Of a stretch of 64,000 nucleotides of DNA, positions 12,050 through 22,419 are shown in pieces; positions within the stretch are counted from its first letter, which is position 1; each line of letters starts with the position of its first letter. Made by a program: the position numbers and the translations under genes. Where the stretch lies: assembly GCA_030762175.1 (NCBI GenBank), contig CM060835.1, positions 82,556,501 through 82,620,500 of the forward strand, read 5' to 3'. The DNA is from Metallyticus violacea (lineage: Eukaryota > Arthropoda > Insecta > Mantodea > Metallyticidae). The notes beneath the pieces were generated by a model. The model did not search any database. It was not told the DNA's origin and worked only from the letters and a program-made list of their open reading frames with translations.

Positions 12050-13110
12050 ATGGTGCAGTTCCTTCATGGATTGATGTTAAAATCATTGATAGGCAAATAT
12101 CCCAGTATAAAAATAGAGAAGGTATATTTTTTTCTTTGCGGATCTTGAAATGACTTTTGATATTATCAAAAGAGATGTGCTTTGGATAAGTTGAGAGAAA
12201 AGGGAGTGAGTGGGAAGTTTATAGGACTACTACATAGGCTGTATTCAGGCAGTAATTTTTGCATTAGGCTCGAAAACAACAAAGTAACAGAACTGGGTAC
12301 CAAATATGATCAGCTTAAGACAGGGTTGTAAGTTAAATTCATTTCTACTCAATCTTGTTTATAGATGAGATAGTCCAAGAAATAGGGAGGGAGAATAGGC
12401 ACTGTCCATCAATTAATAATAAAGACATTCCAGGTTTGCTTTTTGCCAATGATTTAGTAACAGCTCAATTACAAGTGGAGGTTTAAAGAAAGTAATAGAA
12501 GCAACAGAGAAATATTGTATATATTGTAAAACTCTTTTAGAAAAAGTGGGGCCGAGAATAATATATTGAGATTTGTGACAAAATAGGAAGGGAGGATATG
12601 GCATGGGCAAAAACAGGAACAATGATGTTAGGTGGGATAAAAGTGGACAAAAAATTGTGCCCACTGCGTGATAAGGTAGACAAAATCTGCACTATATATT
12701 AGAATGTACAGAAACCAAAGGATGGGGGAAGGAAATATAGAACAAGAAGTGGAATAATTTGCAGGCAGAAATTCTGACATTGAAGATTTTTGGGATTAGC
12801 AGAAAAGAATTTTTGAATCAGTTTGTAAATTAAGTGGGGAAAGTAAGAGGAAAGTGGTGGAGGAAAATGATAAAGCAAAAGAAGAAGGTAATAAAGTTAC
12901 AATGACGGAAGATGATTACCGTAAGGGAAATATTTGGAAAGTTCACTTGATAATATGTATAGGTGAAGTGATAGGATCCATGTGCACAATAAATGGGGTG
13001 TTTGTTGTATAGGATCATGAATTGACAAGCACTCAAGGATCAAGGAAATATTGTAAAACTGTATTTGTAATGTCTACAAATAACAATAAATACTCATTCA
13101 TGGCATGGAT
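12050..13110 (+). mobile_element. LINE fragment: reverse transcriptase to 3' end
   Basis: Plus-strand translation in shifting frames shows non-LTR reverse transcriptase blocks: FADLEMTFDIIKRDVLW (12140-12195, degenerate catalytic block A), LREKGVSGKFIGLLHRLYSG, then remnants of the L(R)QGC block near 12315. The sequence ccaggtttgctttttgccaatgattta (12429-12455) encodes PGLLFANDL, in which the usual FADD is altered. A degraded C-terminal Cys/His region follows near 12655-12720. The element ends around 13095 with 'caataaatactcattca'. Many stops: dead. It looks like the same clade as the LINEs at 22.4, 31.1 and 42.1 kb. Confidence 0.8.
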
Positions 13111-13650
13111 GATGAGCAGTCTTTGTTTTTTATTTTCCAACCAATCACAGAACCTGTTTCATTAAACTTCTGTACTAAGTAGTTTTTTGTATCGGGGATT
13201 TTCACAGTGAAATATAATGTAATATGACAAATTATTATTACAAAATAACTCAAATTTCTCTAATTTTGTTCCACTTACTTGGACATGTTTTAAAGGCGTT
13301 AGCCTCCATCTTCAGCCTGATCCCACTGGCCGCTTCCCAGTGCGGTATAAGATGTCGCTCTGTGGCTTTAACAAACTTATTGATGAGGTAACTGTTGTTT
13401 GGGAGATCAAAGTTAACCAGAAAAATCTTTGTTTTTGTTTATAAATATATTTTCCCATACTGTTAATTCTATGGGTTTTTGAAGAGCTTTTAGTAGTTTT
13501 GGTTTCTTTTGTAATTTGTGGTTTTATTACCAAAAATGGTCTGCCTCTGCTGATTTTTGTGTGTTTATATTTTACATTTCTCATGTGTTCCTTAAAACAT
13601 ATGGTAATATTTCTTTTTGTTTTGCCTATGTATTTCATGTCAGTCTTTGC

Positions 13651-13918
13651 ACTGCCACAGGTGGCTGAGGTCATTAAGGCACAGACTTGTGAGTGGGAGA
13701 TCTGGAGTTCGAATCCCGCCAGGACCGTCCTCCCTGACTGAGGTTTTCTCCAGGTTTTCCTCAGTCCTCATAATTGGCAAGTGCCGGAGAGGTACCCTAA
13801 ACTTAGGCCTGGAACGTTTCCTTCATTAAATAAAAATATCCCTTTCCAATTGATCATTTCATCTCATGTGTCCCCGCCTGTGGTGCCTCAGCAATAAAAA
13901 TGGTGTTAAACACTTGGT
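13651..13918 (+). mobile_element. SINE family 1, copy c
   Basis: A full-length copy: A-box-like GTGGCTGAGGTCATTAAGGC, B-box GGAGTTCGAATCC, body with ACTTAGGCCTGGAACG, and 3' end 'AATGGTGTTAAACACT'. It sits inside the left Penelope-like arm. Compared with the right arm, about 30 bp of the element (the GIY block) are missing at the insertion point, so the insertion came with a deletion or a later rearrangement. Confidence 0.88.
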
Positions 13919-14072
13919 GGAATTTTGTCTTTTGTGTTGGTGTTTAAGTGTTTTTTAAACTAAATTTATTTTAAAAAATAAACTTAAGCACCAACACAAA
14001 AGACAAAATTCTACCAGGAAAACAATCAGGCATTTACGAAATAGGTTGCAAAGACTGTGACATGAAATACAT

Positions 14073-14324
14073 TTTTTTTTTTTTTTTTTTTTTTTTTTGT
14101 TGATTTATTTATGGACACTCTTAAACATCTCAGGTCATCAGCATCCCATTCAACTCAGAGCGTGAAATGGCTGACAAATTTTGCTCAGAGGCCTCTCTTT
14201 CAGGCTTGAGGTTCTTTTTCGTGCCGTAAATGTGTGACACAGGACCCACTGCTTTACTTCCCTTCCAAAGGAAGCCATAATTAGGATTTTTACGCCCGAA
14301 AAAATCCATTGCTCCTGGCCGGAT
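14073..14324 (-). mobile_element. SINE family 2, copy b, with 10-bp target duplication
   Basis: On the minus strand this copy starts within the tRNA-like head (just after the B box) and runs through the family body to a long A tract (T run at 14073-14098 on +). It is flanked by TGAAATACAT at 14063-14072 and 14325-14334, a clean target-site duplication in the Penelope-like coding sequence. The missing A box means it is 5' truncated. Confidence 0.88.
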
Positions 14325-14725
14325 TGAAATACATAGACAAAACAAAAAAAGAAATATTACCATATATTTTAAGGAACACATGAGAAATGTAAAATATAAA
14401 CACACAGGAAAATCAGCAGTAGGCAGACCATTTTTGACAATAAAATCACGAATTCCAAAAGGAACCAAAACTACTAAAAGCTCTTATAAAACCCATAGAA
14501 TTAACAGTATGGGAAAATATATAAACAAAAACAAAAATTTTTTGGTTAACTTTGATCTCTCAAACAATAATTACCTCATCAATAAGTTCGTTAAAGCCAC
14601 AGAGCGACATCTTAATACCACACTGGCAAGCGGCCAGTGACCAGGCTGAAGATGGAGGCAAACGCCTTTGAATCATGTCCAAGTAAATAGAACAAAATTA
14701 GTGAAATTTGAGTGATTTCTTAATC

Positions 14726-15149
14726 ATTTTTCATATTACTTCTGTGCTAACTTTAATAAATTTTTTGTGTTGAGACTGGGCTGCCAGGAAATTTACACTA
14801 AAGGTCTGCTTATTCTGCCACATAACTTTCTGTATCTATGTATGTGTTGAAGATGAATATATGATGCAGTGAATATCTCACCATTGCACAATACAATTGC
14901 CAGACTATGTCACAATCCCACTCATAACTGACTGGAATGATGCCACGCATACTGTAGGGGAATAATCAATGATTGGAAGGGGTTAGGTTTGTTGGACAGC
15001 TAGAATAGTTTTTTTCCATCTTCTCTTCTGAATATTTAGGACTTTTTCTTGGAGTTGCCATTATTAAATAACATAAGCCATACTGCAAGCAATATAAAAA
15101 ATAAATAAGCAAAAACCATTATCATGATCAACTTCTGATGCACCATGTG
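14726..15149. other. Intronic stretch, nothing recognised
   Basis: AT-rich, no open frame or repeat family identified. Confidence 0.45.
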
Positions 15150-15212
15150 ATTTTTTTTAATAGTGTTTAATGCCCTTTTTACTATTGAGGCACCACAGGC
15201 AGTGGTACACCA
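15150..15212 (-). mobile_element. SINE family 1, copy d (3' end only)
   Basis: Only the last 60 bp or so of the family, reversed: 'TTTTAATAGTGTTTAATGCC', then the 'GAGGCACCACAGGC' segment. The tRNA head is absent, so it is a 5'-truncated insertion or a deletion remnant. Confidence 0.65.
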
Positions 15213-15314
15213 TGTGGCCCTGTGCTATACCATTCTAGTTAACTACTGGACTATACTTACATGTACCAGTACTTGTACAGTAAAGTTTTTTTATTATGAA
15301 TATGTTTAAAAGGT

Positions 15315-15790
15315 ATCATACGAGGGTGTCGAAAAATGTATACATACTTTAAGCAAAGAAAAAACTGAATTCACACAAACAAAATGATGAGCACTAGTCA
15401 TCTTAGACTTTACAGTTACAACAGTTGCTGAAAATGCCCACCATCGAAGTCATTAAACTTCTGAGTATGCTGAACTACTGATTAAGCAACATTTGCGAAA
15501 GTGTCCTCAGTGATTGCAGCAAATACCATTTCAATTTCTTCTTGAAGTGCTGCTGGTGTAGCTGGTTTTCTATGGTATACAAACAACATCCTTGAGAGTA
15601 GCCCATAGGTAGAAGTCCAACGGAGTTAGATGCAGAAAAAAATGCACCATTACATTTGGCGGATGGGAAAAAAATGACCTTAGAATGACATTCATTCACA
15701 AGGATGAGTTGAGGTTGCTATCTTATGTCCCCTAAGAGCACTTCAAATTTTGTCAAGCATTTTTTGATTTTCCTCTTCACTTTGAAGTAA
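15315..15790 (-). mobile_element. Tc1/mariner-superfamily transposase fragment
   Basis: The right edge of the element begins near 'cgagggtgtcgaaaaatgta' (15322), which looks like a transposon end. Minus-strand translation in shifting frames gives the usual C-terminal pieces of this superfamily: a PATPAALQEEI-like stretch (15540-15580), AITEDTFANVA, then a GGHF-like end. The DDE core is mostly missing and stops are frequent. It is a dead C-terminal fragment; the exact family is uncertain. Confidence 0.5.
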
Positions 15791-16059
15791 AATGGCTGCG
15801 ACTATAAATGCCTCATCCTGTATATAATGTGACATTATTGTGGATGTTTTCAAAATTCACTGCTTCTCAAAATTTTTAATTTGGAGTTTTCAAAGAAACA
15901 GACTTTTTAAATTTTTTAAAAATATATATTAATAAAGGTACGTGTTTTGTAGCTCCTCAGTTCAAATTTCGAGATGGTGTCATACAAATCTTAAATTTTC
16001 TATTTCATAACAATGAATTTTCTAATTAAATGGAAATTTTTTCATATCTAATGGTAAAG

Positions 16060-18050
16060 GATGTCTTTCTTCTTAACTAGCAAACTAGATGCTTTGTCAT
16101 CTCCTGTGGGGTTAGTAGGTGGTATGTTCTCCCTGTTTCTGTAATTGGATCCAGTTTGCAAAGAATGAAATTTCCTGAAATGGTGAGAACATCTGGTTTC
16201 TTAGGATAATAGAAAGAGGTAGCAAAATGTAAGAATGATGTTTTAACTTCAAGTTCAAACAACATCCATTGAGAGAATACATCCCATCCACCATGTGTTG
16301 TCATGGATGCATGCCACTAAACCATCCATGTTGTTAAAATGTACATCTTGAAATTTGGGAATGATTTTAATATAGTGTCTTCTGGTGCTAAATATGCTTT
16401 GGTTGCTTAAATTTTCAGTTGACACTAGGAAAATGGCATAAAACTAATGAGTTCCAGTAACACTGCTTCATCAAATAGCATTTGTAAAAATATCTCTGTT
16501 TCCAGGTATTAATTTGTAGTATAAAATAAGATATTGTAGAGTTCTTTGCTTTACCTCCACTCGGACAGTTTCAAGGTGTTACGATTTTATTTTAGAGAGG
16601 GTTTTTAAGATTGGTCTTTGCTGCAAGCCTTTTAACTGTGCCTTGAACACCAACATAAACTCCTTTGCCATATGCAGTGGCATAAAAATGCCACTCAGCT
16701 TCAGTGCTTTGGAAATCATTATGGTGATTGCACAAATTTGCAAAAAACTTCAGATTTTTGTATTGTACTGCCAAACCATCTGAAAGTAAAATATATTTTT
16801 CAAGTATGGGAGCAATTCTGTTCTCCAAAGAGCAAGAAGGTTTCTTTGGAAGATATAAACAAGTACTGTGTTCATGGTTCATACATTGTGAGATGAAAAA
16901 AAAAAAAACAAACTTTGTTTCAGTTAAATTATTTTCCTTGTACACTATAAATGGATGAACAGTTGCCATTGAGTTTGTATAGAATCACCGGGCTTCATCT
17001 TGTACAATAAATAATTAGTTTTCAGCAAAATCACACATCACCACAGCTTCAGTAGGGCAAATTTCAATTTTCTTCTCTTAAAAGTGCAGATGGCTTTTAG
17101 CAATTAAATTTTGCTTTTTTAACATGTTTAGCTTAACTGAAAACTTGTCAACAATCCTCTGTGGATTTACATATAGTTTTTAAATGAATAGCAGTCCACT
17201 GCTTGTAGTGATCTTATCAATCATATCTTCTTCAAGATTTGTCAACAAGGCTGTATTGAAATCATCAATGCTAAGATGTCACAGTCATCTAAAAATAACT
17301 TTGCATTGGAGAATTGCACTTAATACTTGATAAGCAATGTTGGTAGGTTTTTAAAGGAATATTATTTACTTGTAGGGTACCTTTGTTTAAATTAGCATTA
17401 GCAATTGTGAGTTTTACATTCTGATATGTTATTAACATGCACACAGTGATTTCCAGTAAATTCTGCTATATGCAGTTCCTTATTCATAACTTGGCAAATT
17501 TTAAAAATTAATCCTCTCAGTTATGTACTTGGACTTGAAAAATTGGTAAATTTCAATAAGATTGCAAAGAATCAGACATTTTTGGACATGAGATCTCGAA
17601 CCATTCTTGTCTTTGATCAAAATAGTCTTTCTTCCTGGCATTTGCCTGCTGATTTCTTCACTACACTAAAATTTCTTTACTAGTTGACTATCATCAGGTA
17701 AAACTTTTCCAGGTTTGGGACCAGGTGTGATAAAAATTCCTTTTTCTTATATAAGGTTCTTTGCCTTCCTTGCAATGTAGTAACTTACTCCAAATTCATT
17801 TCAATTTTCTCACAGAACCAGTGTTTTTTGTACAAATATTAAAATCAGCTTTGAACCTTTGTGTGAAATTTCAAATTTTTCCTTCAGTTACTGAAACATT
17901 TCTAAATAATCACAGTAAAAAATTTCTTCCTCTGAATCATCATAAGTAAAAATATTTCTTAGAATATTTCTTTTTATTAACTGGAGATTCACCAAGGGAG
18001 AACAAAGAGGATTTAAGTAGGTTATAGCTGCATCTGGATCCACATATTCA
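16060..18050 (-). pseudogene. Repeated arthropod protein family 2, broken copy
   Basis: Minus-strand translation gives consecutive blocks of a second protein common in arthropod genomes, function unknown to me: CDFAEN near 17025, VQDEA, MATVHPFIVYKENN (16920-16969), LLSDGLAVQYKNLKFFANLC, then AEWHFYATAYGKG and GTVKRLAAK (to about 16605), and ITETGRTYHLLTPQEM near 16100-16150. The block order matches the family. A 125-codon open frame (16592-16969) survives, but stops occur upstream and between blocks, so it is a pseudogene. The SDG..QYKN and HGKG motifs are conserved in the family and may be catalytic, which is only a guess. Confidence 0.65.
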
Positions 18051-18257
18051 TCCTCCTTAATATTACCTATTGAATACCTAAATCCTAAGCAGAAATTTCC
18101 TTTTCAAATATATTGATATCCAACTGTGATAACAATATATTCTTTTTCTTTCCTAGTTGCAGCCTACATGAAGTGCATATTTTCATGTGTAGTTTGATTT
18201 CATAATTTAGTAAAACCATCAAATTTGTTACTTCTCAAGTCTTTATTAACTCAATGC

Positions 18258-18274
18258 CGCCCCCCCCCCCCCCA
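18258..18274. repeat. Poly-C run
   Basis: An almost pure C run of about 17 bases (one G), rare in such AT-rich surroundings. Length is probably polymorphic or error-prone. Confidence 0.9.
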
Positions 18275-18454
18275 TTTATAAAATTATTGCAATCGTTTTT
18301 GACCACATATTTTCCTCAATATTTAAAATAAAACAAATCTTATCACGAACCTAATTAATTAAACTTCACAAAGAAGAAGAGAAAAAAATATTTTTACATT
18401 TTTTAATCATACCGGTCCTCATGCAGCCTAATATCACAGAAAACTTGAAGGATA

Positions 18455-18472
18455 AACACACACACACACACA

Positions 18473-18507
<35 letters not shown>
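18455..18507. repeat. (CA)n microsatellite
   Basis: About 25 CA units with a short CG interruption near 18473. Confidence 0.95.
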
Positions 18508-18953
18508 CTGCTCTAAATAATATACATTATTCAAACAAATTGAAGTATACATAAAGAGAAAGTTCTCAGCTAAGGTGTAAGGAAAGACAAGAGGAAGAGC
18601 ACATGATCAAGCAGATACTTCAATATATAACAAATAAATTTATTAGATTAATTTAAAGTTCACCAATTTATTTTTATTTGCAAAAATGGTATAAAAATTA
18701 ACTTGCATTTAATTTCTTGTTACTGTAAAGAAGAAAATTTATATAATGCCATTGAGACACTATCTTGATTTTGGACTGAGTGGCTAGAAGACATTAACTT
18801 GTATGTATAATTTTTGAAGATAATTTAAAAATTCTGTTTCACTAAAAACTCAAAATAAAAATTTTTGATAAACTGGAATTAAAAAAATCCATATCACGTT
18901 ATATTAAGTGAAAGCCCTATCCATAAGCTTTAAAATTACACTTGCCTCAGCTA

Positions 18954-20826
18954 TTGTTGGGAGCTGGAGTGATGGCCAATGACGTATGAGGAGAGAGGAG
19001 GGTTATCTGCCAAGTAAAACATTACGTACTGCAGCATATCATCTATTCAAATATGGTGGTCCATTCTCATTGCATTAATGAAAGCAAAATGTTAATAGTA
19101 AACAGTTGTATGTTTTACATTGCAGGTTTTATTTAAGTGTTACTGTATAGTGTTAACATATATTGGCCAACTAATTATGTATACATACAAATGATAGATG
19201 CACCACAGCAATGAGAGAAAGGAAAAATTATGCATAGTAAAGCTTGAATTGAGAATATTGATTGTTGCATGTAATGAAATAAAATTTAGATTAGAACAAT
19301 CAAACTTATGTGTATCCTGCTATACCAGTGTCCAGAACAAGTACAAGAAGAGAAGGGGTTGAAGCCGGTGAGTCTTCTCTGTTTACTCCAGGAAATAGAC
19401 TGGGGCATACAGAAGAATTCAATTTTTTTTTGACAAGAATGGGATAAGTTGCTTCAGAGACAAATTTTATTTATTGAGAAAGGAAGTTCCTTCATGTCCA
19501 AAATTTTTATATAATGTTCGAAAAAGAAAAAATTGCATTTCATTAAGGTTTCACTTGAAGAAATGGGCTACAAATGGAAAAAGTGCTTAAATTAAAGAAA
19601 ATTATTAATTTAAAAGCCAAACATAAATGGAATGGCGCTGTAAGTATCTGAAAGAAATACACCCCTTTAGGGAACAGAATCGTACTATATATCTGCTTCT
19701 CTAGTTCTTGTTGTTTTAGTTGCATTGTTAAAAGACTTTATTTTTGTTTTTTAATATATATATAAAATTGAGACTTGGGTGGACAAAAACTTAACAATCA
19801 GGAAATGCTGGTAAAATGAAAGTCAATCCAGCATATTGGCTAACCCACATTTCAGTATCTGTCTTATTGTTGTCCATGCAGGATCCAAAATGGTGTTTGA
19901 ACAATTCATTATTAATTTTTCAAGCCGGCAAAAGTTCAGAAACTTTGAGCTTTGGATTATTAATCAATTTCTTTCTAATCTCCTAGAGGAGAGAGTTGTG
20001 GTTATGGATAAGGCTCCATAATATTCAGGAAAACAAGCACTTTTCAAAATATGCCGTAAAAAAGAGGTGAGATTATGGCTGCAAAATAGCATTCCTTGTT
20101 TGTTAATAGACATGAGGAAATCTAAACTCTACATATTATTGATAGAAATCCATAAATGACAAGAAAAAGTGTTCTGCATTGACAAAATATTAAAATTACA
20201 TGGCCATGAAGCATTGAAATCCATAAATGGCAAGAAAAAATGTTCCCCATTGACGAAATATTAAAATTACATGGCCATGAGGCATTAACTTTGCCCACAT
20301 GTGTGAACTGAACCCCATTGAATTTGCATGGTCCAAGGTAAAACTCTTGCTAAGAGAGTTAGTGGAAAAATTAATGCACATATGGCCTTTTTCTTTTCTC
20401 ACTCCTGAACATAGGTGCTGACTTCTGTTATATATTGGGGGTTGGGGGCAACCTCCCTTTGTGATATTTGTAAATACACGTCACAATATTAACAACACAT
20501 AGTTTGTAAATGTTCACCTCACTGTAATTAAAAATGAAAACAATATTAATGGTATGCATTAATAAGCAGACAAATTAGTATAAAGTAACCAGTATATGTA
20601 GTGCCCTGAAATGAAATCTATGGATTTGTTCAGTTATATTTTATTAATTCATTATTAAGTTAGGAATTGTTCAGCATATTAACATCAGCCTGTAAGTGGT
20701 CAATGTACATCAAAGCACAAGCATAGGCTGTGTTTATGATAAGGTGCTGCTTGTGAACAATTCACTCCTCTGACACATTTCACTATCAGCGATTCCTCTG
20801 ACTAACACCTCTCCAGCTCCCAACAA
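18954..20826 (+). mobile_element. Tc1/mariner-type transposon with TIRs and TA duplications
   Basis: The two ends are a perfect 16-bp inverted repeat, TTGTTGGGAGCTGGAG at 18954-18969 and its complement at 20811-20826, each bordered by TA (18952-18953, 20827-20828). Between them lies a broken DDE transposase on + : IVVHAGSKMVFEQFI, then LLEERVVVMDKAP (19935-20020, second catalytic Asp block), KICRKKEVRLWLQNSIP, and a final NELNPIEFAWSKVK-like block near 20300-20345. Stops, frameshifts and a 71-bp internal duplication make it non-autonomous. At about 1.87 kb it is close to the size of an intact element. Confidence 0.8.
20145..20286 (+). repeat. 71-bp tandem duplication in the transposase
   Basis: Units 20145-20215 and 20216-20286 are about 90% identical by eye. 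The unit length is not a multiple of three, so the duplication itself shifts the transposase frame. Confidence 0.9.
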
Positions 20827-20829
20827 TAT

Positions 20830-21880
20830 GTATCTCTTATAGTTTTCAAATAACCAACATTTAAGTATGTGGCTGTTAGCTTGTTTTTTTCTTGGGGGGG
20901 GGGGGATTTTAAAACTGTAGATAATAAAAATGGATGATTGAAATTAAAACAAAATAATAATTTTTAATTATACAATATACAAAAAATTAATAAAAGCCAT
21001 ACCACCATGTTCTAAAATTAATTTTTCATTGGTTGATTTGACATGAACTTATCCTTAATTAAATACATTTCCCAAAATAAAAATGTTTATATCAATTTAA
21101 ATACATCATACTAATTAAGTACATGTCAAAATAATTTTAACATATTAAAATAAATAAACACATTTCATGTAACTAAAAAATGTCAATCCAATTAAATATA
21201 TACCAACCTAGTTAAATATGTCAAACTAATTCAATACATAATCAACTAAATTTTACACGCATTAACTAAATTAACTACAATTTACGTAACCATATAATGT
21301 CAATCTAGAAACATCAACAAGTGATCTAGTTAGGTGCATGTATTTGAAAAATCACTGCTGGATTGTTCACTCCTCCCCTCCAATCACTGTTCTTATTGCT
21401 CCATCTCATCATACATTGCAGTGTATGCTTCTATGGGACATTAGAGTTCTAGCCCTTGCACTATAAGTACAGTACAATTGTAATGATGAATGCATAACAA
21501 AAACATAATATGCATTTTTACTTTGCTTGAAATAGAAATATGCAATTCATTAAATTAATTACCTGTTACTTTAATTCAAATACAACTGCTAGAAGGATAA
21601 TCATTTTCGGTTTGTCATTAGTCATCTATGTCAGTTTGCTGTCCTTATTAACTTGTAAATTTACAGTAATTGAATCAGAAATTTTGTCATATCACATTTC
21701 TTTAGTGAAGTCATTTTGCATTTTTTCTGCATGTTTCATTTAGGATTGCTAGTCTCTATGGGTACTTTATTTATTTATTTGGTAATAAGCATTTCTATGC
21801 CAAACAGTTTGTTATTTCTATTTGCAATCTGTAGTTCTTTGTAATGAGTGGTTCCCCCACCTCTTTTTTTTCCCTGCTTA
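20830..21880. other. Intronic stretch with degenerate AT-rich repeats
   Basis: No coding signature. From about 21040 to 21340 the words 'AATTAAATACAT', 'ACATGTCAA' and 'CTAAATTAA' recur at irregular spacing, suggesting an old, scrambled tandem array. A short G run lies at 20894-20904. Confidence 0.4.
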
Positions 21881-21884
21881 AATA

Positions 21885-22122
21885 CCATGGGCAATGGACA
21901 CTGATGATACATAAAATGAAATGATAAATTGGAAAAAGAGTATTTTTTTTAAGAAAATAAGCGTTCCAGGCCTAAGTTTAGGCTACCTTCCCAGCATTTG
22001 TCATTTATGAGGACTGAGGAAAACCTGGACCCCAGTGAGGAAGGATGGTCCTGGTGGGAATCAAATCCCAGACTTGTTGCTCACGAATCTGCACCTTAAC
22101 GACCTTGGCCACCAGTGGCGTT
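21885..22122 (-). mobile_element. SINE family 1, copy e
   Basis: Reads on the minus strand from GGTGGCCAAGGTCGTTAAGG through the body (CCTAAACTTAGGCCTGGAACG). It is clipped at the 3' end before the usual GTTAAACAC tail. Confidence 0.82.
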
Positions 22123-22419
22123 ATAATGAGAATGAGGAGATAAGCATATTATCTCATGCCCATTACATTGGAAAGAAGATGAATGAATGAATTATTTCAA
22201 CAAATAACATTACAATTAAATTTACATTTTTTCCCCTACCTTTATGACTAGTTTCACAACTTCATAATTTATATCAATAAAAAAATTATGCATTTTCAGT
22301 AAATTGCCATTTAGTTTTGCTAATTTAACTGATTACTGATCCTTTGTCTTTGGCTCATCAGCAGTTTTTTACTGGAATATTCAGAAGACTTGGGTTCAAT
22401 TTTTTTTATTGAAATTGAA

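Larger units (their letters stand above)
13225..14725. mobile_element. Penelope-like element, family B, head-to-head inverted pair
   Basis: Two copies face each other. The left one reads on the minus strand (13275-13650 plus 13920-13950). The right one reads on the plus strand (13980-14072 plus 14335-14690). Both encode the GIY-YIG endonuclease end of the polyprotein: SGIYEIGCKDCDMKYI on the right, and MKYIGKTKRNITICFKEHMR on the left. The arms meet near 13960. Both outer ends have the motif GGCTGAAGATGGAGGC with a hairpin and then AAGTAA. Frameshifts make both copies inactive. Two SINEs have inserted, one per arm. Confidence 0.85.
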
